In this document: one piece after another, positions 27,155-36,279 of the stretch | Layout of the letters: every line of letters starts with the position of its first letter | Numbering within the stretch: position 1 is the first letter of the stretch | From: Nitrospirota bacterium | GTDB taxonomy: Bacteria; Nitrospirota; Thermodesulfovibrionia; Thermodesulfovibrionales; SM23-35 | Assembly: GCA_014859105.1 (NCBI GenBank) | Contig: JACUUX010000017.1 | Coordinates: 1 to 50,252, forward strand | Length of the DNA: 50,252 nucleotides | Reading direction: 5' to 3' | Notes under the pieces: model-generated | What the model saw: only the letters and a program-made list of their open reading frames with translations | Databases searched by the model: none | What the model was told of the DNA's origin: nothing | Program-made: the position numbers and the translations under genes

Positions 27155-27174
27155 ATTTAATGGAGAGAGAGGAT

Positions 27175-27762
27175 ATGTCAGAGCACAAAGAGGTAAAGCC
27201 GGAAGACATAAAAAATGAGGCGGAAGAGAAGCGTTGCCCCGTTCAGAAGGCAATGTATTATATAGAGCAGTTTCTTGCAGGTCCCATGTGTGGAAAGTGT
27301 TTTCCATGCTCGTTTGGCACCTACGAGGTAAAAATAAGGCTCAAAGAGATTCTGTCCGGTAGAGGTACTGAAGCTGATATTTTTGCTCTTAAGAGGATTG
27401 CGCATGAGATGATCGTAGCCTCCCGGTGCAAAAAAGGTAAAGACACGGCAAAGTTTATCCTTGAGTGGATGGATACGGGTGCCTTTCATGAGCATACAGA
27501 AGGTGTATGTCGTGAAAAGGAATGCCTTGACTTTATAGAGTACAGGATTGTTCCTGAAAAATGTATCATGTGCGGTGAATGTAAGGTTGTCTGTAAATAT
27601 GATGCGATTATCGGGGAAAACAGAAAACCGTACCTCAGCGGTTATCTGCCTTTTGAAATAAGACTGAAGAGATGTACAAAATGTGGTGAATGTATTAAGG
27701 TATGCCCGACCGGGGCAATTGAGATAGCAGATATAAAGGATTATATCAAGGTTAAAGTATAA
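27175..27762 (+). CDS. Ferredoxin-like protein resembling the NuoF C-terminus
   Basis: The 195-residue product starts at the ATG at 27175, supported by GGAGAGAGAGG; an in-frame ATG at 27160 would leave no ribosome site. It contains the NuoF-type [4Fe-4S] helical module (MCGKCFPCSFGTYEVK), with DTAKFILEW close to its end. Two ferredoxin clusters follow (CIMCGECKVVC and CTKCGECIKVC). There is no flavin or NAD site. It could be an extra electron-transfer subunit between the two NuoF-like copies. The reading is tight: 20 bases after copy 1 and 11 before copy 2. Confidence 0.8.
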   Translation: MSEHKEVKPEDIKNEAEEKRCPVQKAMYYIEQFLAGPMCGKCFPCSFGTYEVKIRLKEILSGRGTEADIFALKRIAHEMIVASRCKKGKDTAKFILEWMDTGAFHEHTEGVCREKECLDFIEYRIVPEKCIMCGECKVVCKYDAIIGENRKPYLSGYLPFEIRLKRCTKCGECIKVCPTGAIEIADIKDYIKVKV

Positions 27763-27773
27763 GTGAGGAATGC

Positions 27774-30122
27774 ATGACAAATAAGGAGAGGCTTAAGAAT
27801 TTAGATGATCTACAGAAGCTGAGGGCACGGCTAAGCAGCGAAATATTCGATCCGGGAAAAAACAGGGTGAGGATATGTTGCGGGACCGCCTGTACGGCTT
27901 CAGGCTCTGGAGATGTTGTTCATGTGCTTGAGGAAGAGATTGGAAAACATGGTCTTGATCTTGAAGTGGTAAAGACAGGTTGCCAGGGGATCTGCCAGAA
28001 AGGTCCGGTTATGAAGGTTGAGCCCCATGGTTATTTCTATCAGAGGGTAAACAGGGAAAACGTGAAGGGAGTTATTCCGATTACCTATAATGCAGGTTAC
28101 CCGGTAAGGAATTTACTCTATCGAGGCACTTTTCTTGAAAAGCCTGTTGAAGTGATGGATGGTATACCTTTTTACAAAAAACAGATGAGAATTGCTCTCA
28201 GGAACAATGGAAGAATAGATCCTTGCAATATCCATCATTACATAGCTGTAGGAGGTTATGGCGCTGTTGAGAAGATATTTTCCTCCATGGGTCCTGAACA
28301 GGTGCTTGAAGAGGTAAAAAAGGCAAATCTCAGGGGACGGGGCGGTGCAGGCTTTCCTGCAGGAGTCAAGTGGGCGCATACGAGAAAGGCTCAAGGTACG
28401 GTCAAGATGGTCATTGCCAATGGTGATGAGGGTGACCCTGGTGCTTTTATGGACAGATCGATCATGGAAGGTGACCCTCACAGTTTGCTTGAAGGCATGC
28501 TGATCTGCGCATATGCAATTGACGCACATTATGGTTTTATCTATGTCCGTCACGAATATCCTTTAGCCATTAAAACTCTGAACACAGCTATTAAACAAGC
28601 AGAGGAAATCGGTCTTTTAGGAAAAAATATCCTTGGAACAGGATTTGATTTTGTCATACATATCAGGGAAGGGGCAGGTGCGTTTGTCTGCGGTGAGGCT
28701 ACCGCACTTGTTGCATCTATCGAGGGCAACCGGGGATTTCCTCATGCAAGACCCCCGAGGGTTTCGGAACCTGGTGGCGGGCCATGGGGATATCCGGCAA
28801 ATCTGAATAATGTGGAGACGTATGCATGTGTGCCACCGATTATAGAGAACGGTGCTGAGTGGTTCAGGGGTATAGGAACTGAAGCCTCGCCTGGAACAAA
28901 AGTATTCGCCCTAACAGGCAAGGTTAAGAATACCGGACTTGTCGAGGTTCCCATGGGGATAACCCTGAGAGAGATTATTTTTGATATCGGCGGAGGTATC
29001 ATTAACTATAAAAAATTCAAGGCAGTGCAAACAGGTGGTCCTTCGGGAGGGTGTATCCCGGCGCAATATCTCGATCTGCCGGTAGATTTCGATTCACTCA
29101 GGAAGGTTGGTTCCATTATGGGTTCAGGCGGTATGGTTGTCATGGATGAAGATAACTGTATGGTTGATGTTGCCAAATTCTTCCTTTCTTTCACACAGTC
29201 CGAATCCTGCGGGAAGTGTCCTCCCTGCAGAATAGGCACATACCAGATGCTGCAGATACTCGAAAGGATAACAACAGGGAAGGGTGAGGAAGGGGATATA
29301 GAAAAACTCGAGAGGCTTGGAGAACTTGTCGTGGAAGGCTCTCTCTGCGGTCTTGGCCAGAGTGCACCGAATCCTGTTCTTACAACGATACGATATTTCC
29401 GTGACGAATATGAGGAGCATTTGAAGGATAAATACTGCAGGGCGGAGGTCTGCAGCGGCATGGGCATTTTCGAGATCAATCAGGAAGAATGCATCAAATG
29501 CGGACTCTGCAAGGAGGCATGTGCCATTGGTGCTGTTATTGAAACAAAGGATCAATACATCATCGCCAGCGATTACTGCACGAAATGTAAGGCATGCTAT
29601 CGTGCCTGTCCTGTAGACGCAGTCAAGCTTCTGAGCCCGATGCGGGTAAGGCTTAAAGAAGAACTGAAAATACCTCTTAAAAGCATAGATATGATAGAAA
29701 GGAGATTCAAGATGATATTAGGGAATATCATAAAATCGAAACCATTAATTGTAGTCACCGTCCGTAAGGATCAAAAGATTTCTGATGTGGTAAAGGTTAT
29801 GGGTGAGAAGAATGTTAGTGGCGTATTCGTTGTTGATGAGAATGATAAATTTGTGGGGATATTTACCGAGAGGGATATTGTGCGTTGTGTTGTGAAAGGC
29901 ATATCTTTAGAGGGAGAAGTCATACAGAATATCATGAGAACCGATCTCACAACCTTTGACCCTTCAACAGAAATAAGTTCGGCAATAGCTCTTGCATCAA
30001 GAAAGAATATTAGACATCTGCCTATTGTTGAAGGGGAAAAGATTATCGGGATGGTTACTTTCAGAGATTTAGTCTCATACCTTTTGCCGGAGATCTGCTA
30101 TATTGCAAAAGAAGTTTATTAA
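27774..30122 (+). CDS. NuoF/HydB-like flavoprotein with C-terminal CBS pair (copy 2)
   Basis: The 782-residue product has the same domain order as copy 1: thioredoxin-like [2Fe-2S], NuoF flavin/NAD core, [4Fe-4S], two ferredoxin clusters, CBS pair. The N-terminal 150 residues, the ferredoxins and the CBS pair have diverged from copy 1, while two long core blocks are nearly identical at the DNA level (28245-28652 and 28917-29483). Between those blocks (28653-28916) the copies differ clearly. All flavin and cluster motifs are kept. Having two flavin subunits could allow different partners or cofactors; alternatively it is a duplication kept uniform by gene conversion. Confidence 0.9.
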   Translation: MTNKERLKNLDDLQKLRARLSSEIFDPGKNRVRICCGTACTASGSGDVVHVLEEEIGKHGLDLEVVKTGCQGICQKGPVMKVEPHGYFYQRVNRENVKGVIPITYNAGYPVRNLLYRGTFLEKPVEVMDGIPFYKKQMRIALRNNGRIDPCNIHHYIAVGGYGAVEKIFSSMGPEQVLEEVKKANLRGRGGAGFPAGVKWAHTRKAQGTVKMVIANGDEGDPGAFMDRSIMEGDPHSLLEGMLICAYAIDAHYGFIYVRHEYPLAIKTLNTAIKQAEEIGLLGKNILGTGFDFVIHIREGAGAFVCGEATALVASIEGNRGFPHARPPRVSEPGGGPWGYPANLNNVETYACVPPIIENGAEWFRGIGTEASPGTKVFALTGKVKNTGLVEVPMGITLREIIFDIGGGIINYKKFKAVQTGGPSGGCIPAQYLDLPVDFDSLRKVGSIMGSGGMVVMDEDNCMVDVAKFFLSFTQSESCGKCPPCRIGTYQMLQILERITTGKGEEGDIEKLERLGELVVEGSLCGLGQSAPNPVLTTIRYFRDEYEEHLKDKYCRAEVCSGMGIFEINQEECIKCGLCKEACAIGAVIETKDQYIIASDYCTKCKACYRACPVDAVKLLSPMRVRLKEELKIPLKSIDMIERRFKMILGNIIKSKPLIVVTVRKDQKISDVVKVMGEKNVSGVFVVDENDKFVGIFTERDIVRCVVKGISLEGEVIQNIMRTDLTTFDPSTEISSAIALASRKNIRHLPIVEGEKIIGMVTFRDLVSYLLPEICYIAKEVY

Positions 30123-30153
30123 ACTAAATGTTACATGAAATTATCCAACAATC

Positions 30154-30255
30154 GTCATTGCCCGACTTGATCGGGCAATCCAGAGGAAGGAACTGGATTC
30201 TCCGGTCAAGCCGGAGAATGACAGAATTAAAAAACGTAACAACTTTTAAGATCTT
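30154..30255. repeat. Palindromic element before the NuoG-like gene
   Basis: Hairpins GTCATTGCCCGACTTGATCG then GGCAATCCAG and CTGGATTCTCCGGTCAAGCC then GGAGAATGAC at 30154-30222. A tail, AACAACTTTTAAGATCTTCGA, matches the tail of the element at 13218-13370. It occupies most of the 159-base gap. Confidence 0.75.
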
Positions 30256-30281
30256 CGATGATTTTATATATGGAGGGATAA

Positions 30282-32306
30282 ATGGAAAAGACAGTTAAGC
30301 TTACAATAGATGGCAAAGAAGTTCAGTCTCCCGAGGGCATGAATCTGATGGATGCAGCAGAACTTGCCGGCATTCATATACCGAATCTCTGTTATTTAAA
30401 AGGCATGAAGGGCATCGGCGCATGCAGGCTTTGCCTTATAGAGATAGAGGGGTTGAAAGCACCCATGATAGCATGCAATACAAAAGTCAGGGAGGGTATG
30501 GTTGTAAATACGAAAACTGAAAAAGTCCAGGAGATCAGGAAATTCATCATAGACCTTATTCTTTCCATGCACCCGCTCGACTGTATGACCTGTACAAAGG
30601 CAGGTATATGCAATTTACAGAAATATGCCTATGAATTCGATCTTAAAGAATCAAGTTTTACAAGGAAAAAGTTTGGTTATCCGGTGGATGAGGCAAATCC
30701 TTTTATCAAGAGAGACCCCGACTACTGCATACTGTGTGGCAGGTGTGTCAGGGTTTGTAAGGAACAGGGGACAAATGTGCTTGAATTCATGGGAAGAGGT
30801 ATTGGATCTAAAATCGTCACCGCAAATGACAAACCACTTCAGGAATCAGAATGTACATTCTGCGGAAGCTGTGTTGATTCATGTCCGGTAAACGCCTTAC
30901 TTGAGGCAGACAGATGGCGTAAAGGAAGAGAATGGGAGTATGAAAGAATAAATTCTGTATGTCTTTTATGTGGAAATGGCTGTGAAATCACAGTAAGCAC
31001 GAAAGATGGCAGGGTACAGAAGATTAGTTCAGGAGCGCCTGCTGGTTCTGCTGAAAAATATATCTGTGCCTATGGAAGATTTGGTTTCGATTGTATCGAA
31101 GCAGAAACACGGCTTACATCTCCCATGAAAAAAATAGATGGTGAACTCAGAGGAACAACATGGGAAGATGCCCTCAAAATAGTTGCTGATGAACTTAAGA
31201 AAGCAGGTAAAGACGCAGGCTTTATAAGTGCAGCAGGTATTCTGAATGAAGATGCATTGACTCTTAAAAAACTTGCCAGAGATGTTGTAAAGACAAGGAA
31301 CTTTGATACTACAGTAAGCCTGTATGCAGACAGCGATTCTCTGAAGAAATCCCAGCGTGCCGATATTGACAGATCTGACCTTATTTTTCTTCTTGGACTA
31401 AATCCTTCACAATGGGAAAGGGTTTTACCGGCTCTCGATGCCGCTGTCAGAAGGAGAATAAACAGAGGAGCAAAACTCGTTGTAATAAATTCTTCTGAAA
31501 CAAGGATAGCAGATGTTGCCACTGTGAGCCTTAAAGGAGATGAAATATCCAATATAAAAGGCATTATAAAAGTTGCTATAGAGAAAGGGCTCAAGGCAGA
31601 TAAAAAATTGGAATCTTCGGTAAAAGATATAGAGTCCACAGAAGAAATAGAGAAGGCTTCTGCCCTCTTTATTGAAGCTAAACAACCGATAATATTTTCT
31701 TCCCCGGCTCTTTTCGAAGCAGCATCTAATTTATCGCTGCTGAAGGGGAAGAAGGTTATCGCTATCCCACTGGAAAGCAATGCGAGGGGTGTTGTGCTGA
31801 TGGGATTGACAACTGAAGGGAAGACATACAGGGAAATGTTAACTGATAAAATGAAGGCACTTTATGTTGTAGGTGAAGTTCCACTCAATAAAAGACCGGA
31901 TACGGATTTCCTGATTGTACAGAATTCACATCTTACCGGGCTTGCCAGAGAAGCGGATGTTGTGCTGCCTTCGGCTACTTTTCTGGAATCAGCCGGCACA
32001 ATCACAGATTTCATGGGAAGGATGAAATATCTTCCAGAAGTAATTGAGCCTCAGGGTGAATCAAAAAGTCATAGAGATATATTCATTCTATTGGCAAAGA
32101 TTATGGGGTCGACGATAAAGCGACCTACAGAGGCTGAAGTTAAAAAGGCATCTAATATTAAGGTAAAATTATCACCAGTCCCCTTTGTCAAAAAAGAAGG
32201 TCTTGATATATCTCCACAGGAAATGATCGAATCCATTAATGCCTCTGTGATTAACGGTTCAAGGCTTTTGTGGCTGAAAGAAACCGAGAAGACAATAGCC
32301 GTTTAA
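30282..32306 (+). CDS. NuoG/formate dehydrogenase-like iron-sulfur subunit
   Basis: The 674-residue product starts with a [2Fe-2S] ferredoxin domain (IPNLCYLKGMKGIGACRLC, about 34-52), a His-Cys ligated [4Fe-4S] site (HPLDCMTCTKAGIC) and two ferredoxin clusters (CILCGRCVRVC, CTFCGSCVDSC). A fourth CxxCxxxC cluster (CLLCGNGC) then opens a molybdopterin oxidoreductase-type domain. I see no Sec or the Cys-His pair expected of a formate dehydrogenase active site, and the domain is short, so it looks like a NuoG-type electron relay rather than a molybdoenzyme. It is the last gene of the set with NuoE and the NuoF copies. No ATP or membrane subunits are nearby. Confidence 0.85.
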   Translation: MEKTVKLTIDGKEVQSPEGMNLMDAAELAGIHIPNLCYLKGMKGIGACRLCLIEIEGLKAPMIACNTKVREGMVVNTKTEKVQEIRKFIIDLILSMHPLDCMTCTKAGICNLQKYAYEFDLKESSFTRKKFGYPVDEANPFIKRDPDYCILCGRCVRVCKEQGTNVLEFMGRGIGSKIVTANDKPLQESECTFCGSCVDSCPVNALLEADRWRKGREWEYERINSVCLLCGNGCEITVSTKDGRVQKISSGAPAGSAEKYICAYGRFGFDCIEAETRLTSPMKKIDGELRGTTWEDALKIVADELKKAGKDAGFISAAGILNEDALTLKKLARDVVKTRNFDTTVSLYADSDSLKKSQRADIDRSDLIFLLGLNPSQWERVLPALDAAVRRRINRGAKLVVINSSETRIADVATVSLKGDEISNIKGIIKVAIEKGLKADKKLESSVKDIESTEEIEKASALFIEAKQPIIFSSPALFEAASNLSLLKGKKVIAIPLESNARGVVLMGLTTEGKTYREMLTDKMKALYVVGEVPLNKRPDTDFLIVQNSHLTGLAREADVVLPSATFLESAGTITDFMGRMKYLPEVIEPQGESKSHRDIFILLAKIMGSTIKRPTEAEVKKASNIKVKLSPVPFVKKEGLDISPQEMIESINASVINGSRLLWLKETEKTIAV

Positions 32307-32398
32307 GGTTGCATCGTTTATCGGGTTATACATTTTTTTTGGGTTAAAAAACTCAAGAAACTTAACAAACTCAATAGACTCAATGAACTGTTAACATT

Positions 32399-33178
32399 GT
32401 GGAAGAAATCTATAAAATAAAGATCCCGGTCTTTGAAGGACCGTTCGACCTTCTCCTGCATCTTATCCGGGAAAACAAGATAGATATCTACGACATACCA
32501 ATAGCCTTAATTACGGGTCAGTATCTTCAATATATCGTGATGATGAAAGAGCTTAACCTTGAAGTAGCAGGGGATTTTCTCGTTACGGCTGCTACCCTTA
32601 TCCATATAAAATCAAGGATGCTCCTTCCGCCTGATGAAGAAACACTTCCTGAAGAGCAGGGAGACCCGAGAGAAGAGCTTGTGCAGAGGCTACTGGAATA
32701 TCAAAAATTTAAAGAAGCGGCACACGGACTCAAGCAGAGAGAAGATGAATGGATGAAGGTATTTTACAGGGAACCTCTGTCAGATGACAAAGAAAAGGGA
32801 GAACTTTACCTTTTTGATGTAAGCATTTTCGACCTGCTCGACGCTTTTAAAAAGATACTCGATAAAGCTCCCCCTGAGTTAGTTTCGATCACGAGAGAGA
32901 CGCTCACTGTTAAAGATAAAATCTCACAGATAATGGAGGTGCTTGAAGGGCAGGAAGCAGTGAGGTTTGAGGATTTTTTCAAAAGAGAAATAACAAAGAT
33001 TCAGCTTATAATAACGTTCATTGCATTACTTGAACTTGTCAGGCTTGGTCTTGCCCGGGCCTACCAGGAAAAGGAATTCGGGAGTATCTGGGTTATAAAT
33101 CCTGCCAGACAGTCTGAAGAAGTAAAGTCTGGTACGACATCGTACCAATGTTCAAAAAACGTTGTAGATAAAACCTGA
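32399..33178 (+). CDS. scpA: Segregation and condensation protein A
   Basis: ScpA is the kleisin that bridges the heads of SMC in chromosome condensation. The 259-residue product begins MEEIYKIKIPVFEGPFDLLL, the canonical ScpA opening, followed by RENKIDIYDIPIALITGQYL and the AATLIHIKSRMLLPP stretch. The C-terminal winged-helix part includes ITFIALLELVRLG. The start is a GTG at 32399. Its usual partner scpB does not follow; instead there is a 411-base gap and the CRISPR island, so the island border may lie just after this gene. Confidence 0.93.
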   Translation: MEEIYKIKIPVFEGPFDLLLHLIRENKIDIYDIPIALITGQYLQYIVMMKELNLEVAGDFLVTAATLIHIKSRMLLPPDEETLPEEQGDPREELVQRLLEYQKFKEAAHGLKQREDEWMKVFYREPLSDDKEKGELYLFDVSIFDLLDAFKKILDKAPPELVSITRETLTVKDKISQIMEVLEGQEAVRFEDFFKREITKIQLIITFIALLELVRLGLARAYQEKEFGSIWVINPARQSEEVKSGTTSYQCSKNVVDKT

Positions 33179-33535
33179 ATAAGGCTAACGAAAAATAAAA
33201 GCGATAAGTGTTAAATGTCAGCGTTCATTCTTTACCTCTTATGTGAACACACCATAAAATTACGAACTACACCTTGACGTTTTCTAAGGTTCTGAGTTCT
33301 TATCGATTCCGAATAAGCGCACACCTCCTGTCCAATAATACAAACTGTTCGTTGTGTCCATCAAATCGGGGGAAGGTTGCCTGCAAGCGCACAACTTATG
33401 ACCACGAGGGGATATGATAATTAACATTAAAAACTTATACCTGTGATGTGTTAAGGCATATTCTTTAAGGTGGCTTTAGAAAAGTATCAATTACGTTTAA
33501 AAATACAACAGGATAAGCCACTTTATATTGTTCCT
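33179..33535. other. Gene-free stretch between scpA and the cas6 promoter
   Basis: About 350 bases with no supported reading frame on either strand. I see no tRNA, no long inverted repeat and no member of the palindromic element family. It marks the change from chromosome-maintenance genes to the CRISPR island. Confidence 0.5.
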
Positions 33536-33564
33536 TGACATAAAAAATTATCCCTGTTATTTTT
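33536..33564 (+). promoter_or_regulatory. Sigma70-like promoter upstream of cas6
   Basis: A consensus TTGACA at 33536-33541 and TATTTT at 33559-33564 have a 17-base spacer. They lie 25 bases before the cas6 start, which is preceded by AAAGGGGG. Confidence 0.55.
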
Positions 33565-33589
33565 AGCATACAGCTTAAAGGGGGCTCAG

Positions 33590-34591
33590 ATGAGCTGGAT
33601 GTCTCGAACAGATCCAAAGACTTTTTCAATAAAGGTTAATACGTTCCAATTTACCATAGTCCCGAATGAACCTCTTATCCTTCCTGCCTACAAAGGCTCG
33701 ACATTCAGAGGAGGGTTCGGCTATGCCTTTAAACGTGTAGTCTGTGCCATAAGAGATAAAGAATGTCCGGACTGCCTTCTTAAAGAAAAATGTATTTATT
33801 CTTATGTCTTTGAGACCCCGCCGCCTTCGGATTCGACAATAATGAGGAAATATAAAACAGCCCCTCACCCATTTGTCATCGAACCACCGCCAGAAAAAAA
33901 GAGAGGCTTTAAGCCGGGAGATGAGATAACCTTCGGGCTCACCTTAATTGGTAGGGCTATAGACTATCTCCCTTATTTTATTTATACCTTTGATGAACTC
34001 GGAAAGATAGGCATAGGAAAAGGCAAGACTGGTTATGAACTAAAAGAGGTCGGTTGCAATGGAAAGAAGATTTATGATTCCTCAACCAAAACCCTCAAGC
34101 CGTTTAAAACTGCTTCTTTGGATATTGGAAACCCCACTTTGGAAAACCCACAAAATAACCCCCCTTTGGGAAAGGGGGGTGAGGGGGGATTTATAAGTAA
34201 CCTATTAACACTTAATTTTATAACCCCCACCCGCATCCTCTACAACAGCCACCTCATCCTCGACCTTGAATTTCATATCTTAATAAGAAACCTTCTGAGA
34301 AGGCTTTCCCTTCTCTACTATTTCCACTGCAACGGCGACCCCTCAGAATGGGATTTCAAAGGCATGATAGAAAAGGCTAAAGAAGTTAAGGTCAAAAACA
34401 AAGATTTGAGATGGTATGACTGGGAGCGGTATTCAGGGAGGCAGGCGACAAGGTTAAAAATGGGAGGGTTTGTCGGGAGTATAACCTTTGAAGCGGGTAT
34501 AGACCCATTCATACCATTAATTAAAGCAGGTGAGGTTTTACATGTGGGCAAAGGGACCGGGTTTGGTCTGGGGAAGTACAGGATAACATAA
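33590..34591 (+). CDS. cas6: Cas6-family pre-crRNA endoribonuclease
   Basis: Cas6 cuts the repeat RNA to make crRNAs. The 333-residue product matches the RAMP-type Cas6 family (PF10040-like): an N-terminal PAYKGSTFRGGFGYAFKRVVC with a following Cys cluster (CPDCLLKEKC), a central HPFVIEPPP, and the glycine-rich C-terminal end HVGKGTGFGLGKY preceded by GGFVGSITFEA. Near 185-200 a low-complexity stretch NNPPLGKGGEGGF interrupts the normal sequence and is encoded by a C-run/G-run repeat (about 34150-34190). It is probably an insertion that stayed in frame in a loop. The catalytic residue cannot be assigned by eye. Confidence 0.88.
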   Translation: MSWMSRTDPKTFSIKVNTFQFTIVPNEPLILPAYKGSTFRGGFGYAFKRVVCAIRDKECPDCLLKEKCIYSYVFETPPPSDSTIMRKYKTAPHPFVIEPPPEKKRGFKPGDEITFGLTLIGRAIDYLPYFIYTFDELGKIGIGKGKTGYELKEVGCNGKKIYDSSTKTLKPFKTASLDIGNPTLENPQNNPPLGKGGEGGFISNLLTLNFITPTRILYNSHLILDLEFHILIRNLLRRLSLLYYFHCNGDPSEWDFKGMIEKAKEVKVKNKDLRWYDWERYSGRQATRLKMGGFVGSITFEAGIDPFIPLIKAGEVLHVGKGTGFGLGKYRIT

Positions 34592-34652
34592 GAAATATTG
34601 TCACAATGTTGTTTTTCTTGAAGGGGTAATGCAAAAGGTTTATGCTTGACTT

Positions 34653-35855
34653 ATGAATGAGTCAAAATTCAAGGAAATCCTTATATTCGTAGCGGGAACT
34701 ACACCACAGATAATCACAGAAACTATCTATGCCTTAATACATCAAGCCCCTCCGGTTTACCCTGATGAAATCCATGTAATCACAACAACACAAGGAAAAA
34801 ACCTCATTAAGGAAAATCTTATTGATTCGGGAAGGTTCAGAGAGTTTTGCAGGGAGTTTAACATGCAAGAGAATATTTTAGATGAGAATTCTATTTTAGT
34901 AGTCAAAGGGAAAAATGCTGATTATCTCGATGATATAAAAGAGGCAAAAGATAATGAATCACTAGGAGATTTTATTACCAATTTTATAAAAGACAAAACA
35001 TTTGATGGCAAAACAAGACTGCATTGTTCTCTTGCAGGCGGAAGAAAAACTATGAGCTTTTACATAGGATCCGCACTTCAGCTCTTCGGTAGACCATGGG
35101 ATAAACTTTACCATGTTTTAGTAACACCTGAATTTGAATCCAATCCTGATTTTTACTACAAGCCTAAGAAAAATAAAGTCCTAACCCCTCTTAATCCCCC
35201 CTTAAATAAGTCTCACCCCTTAAATCCCCCCTTAAATAAGGGGGGAAATGGGGGGTTAAAACCCCTCAATACTAAGGATGCAGAGATCTTTCTTGCTGAA
35301 CTACCGTTTATAAGACTCAGGGATAAGATACCCCTTAACGGTAAAAGTTTTAGAAAGCTTGTTGAAGAAGGGCAGAAGGAAATAGACACAGCACTAACCC
35401 AGCCTTTCTTAAAAATAAACCTGCGCGAAAGAACAGTTTATATAGGGGATGGTACTGTTGATATGGTACCACTTCAATTAATGATTTATACGGCTTATAT
35501 CAGACAGAAGATATACCACTGCAAATATCCTGAAAATGTTTATTGTCTTAAATGCACAGATTGTTTTCTACCCATAGTGGATCTTTTAAGCCGGCCAGCC
35601 CTTGAAAAGATGTCGAGAGACTACAGGACAATCTACAGTATACAACCTAACCGTGCGGACGACCTGCTTGATAAATGTAAGGAAGGGCTTCGTATGGAGA
35701 TTCTTAGATCGAACATAAGCAAGATTAACAGGACAATAAAGGAGCAATTGATGAATGATACCTTGCTGCCATATTACTCAATCACGGCTATAAAACAATA
35801 TGCCGGTAGCCGGTATGGGGTAAGGGTAGAAAAGGGAAAGATAAGGATAGAATGA
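34653..35855 (+). CDS. CARF-domain protein of the TIGR02584 (NE0113) family, annotated ring nuclease/Csm6-like
   Basis: The 400-residue product starts ILIFVAGTTPQIITETIYAL, the hallmark of this CARF family found in type III loci, followed by VITTTQGK and the LHCSLAGGRKTMSFYIGSAL ligand-loop motif. Members are usually annotated as ring nucleases or Csm6-like proteins. I see no clear HEPN R-x4-6-H motif, which favours a cyclic-oligoadenylate degrading or sensing role. At about 180-205 a low-complexity stretch with two NPPLNK units followed by GGNGG is encoded by a C-run/G-run repeat (about 35187-35265), apparently inserted between the CARF and C-terminal domains. It lies between cas6 and an antiparallel toxin-antitoxin pair. 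Confidence 0.8.
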   Translation: MNESKFKEILIFVAGTTPQIITETIYALIHQAPPVYPDEIHVITTTQGKNLIKENLIDSGRFREFCREFNMQENILDENSILVVKGKNADYLDDIKEAKDNESLGDFITNFIKDKTFDGKTRLHCSLAGGRKTMSFYIGSALQLFGRPWDKLYHVLVTPEFESNPDFYYKPKKNKVLTPLNPPLNKSHPLNPPLNKGGNGGLKPLNTKDAEIFLAELPFIRLRDKIPLNGKSFRKLVEEGQKEIDTALTQPFLKINLRERTVYIGDGTVDMVPLQLMIYTAYIRQKIYHCKYPENVYCLKCTDCFLPIVDLLSRPALEKMSRDYRTIYSIQPNRADDLLDKCKEGLRMEILRSNISKINRTIKEQLMNDTLLPYYSITAIKQYAGSRYGVRVEKGKIRIE

Positions 35856-35859
35856 GATG

Positions 35860-36279
35860 TCAGGGATAAACCGTCAACCCGAGTGTCTTGAAGTCCCGGT
35901 CAAAGGAAAAACAGGGGATATTATCGAGCATATGAGTTATTACAACAAAAGAAACGGCATCACAAAAGGATATTTTTTTATCTCTGGAGAGTTTCTTGAA
36001 AACCTCCTCAGCAGATGTTCTAACAGAATCATCAAAATGGACAATATAGAGAACAGGTTTAATTTTATCAAGAAACTCCAAAGCTGTTTTGTAGCTTGCC
36101 CGGTATCTGAGAAGGGTTATGGTTTCGCTTACGATATCCCATGTCGTATAGATCGCAAGTTTATGCTTTTTGCAATATTTGAGAAGTTCTATAGCTTTTT
36201 CATAGTTGGAATCGTCAGGGTATAAAGATGAAAAAAAGAACGATGTGTCACAAAAGACTTTGTTCTGAGGCAGAATCAA
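35860..36279 (-). CDS. PIN-domain toxin (VapC-like)
   Basis: A 139-residue PIN nuclease with the expected acidic residues: Asp in FCDTSFFF near the start, Glu in WDIVSETITLLRY, Asp in KISFCDAVSFVV and Asp in SFDRDF. It should cut RNA when not held by its antitoxin. It is on the minus strand against the cas genes, ends 4 bases after the plus-strand CARF gene, and overlaps the antitoxin gene by 4 bases (ATGA). Confidence 0.85.
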   Translation of the reverse strand: MILPQNKVFCDTSFFFSSLYPDDSNYEKAIELLKYCKKHKLAIYTTWDIVSETITLLRYRASYKTALEFLDKIKPVLYIVHFDDSVRTSAEEVFKKLSRDKKISFCDAVSFVVITHMLDNIPCFSFDRDFKTLGLTVYP

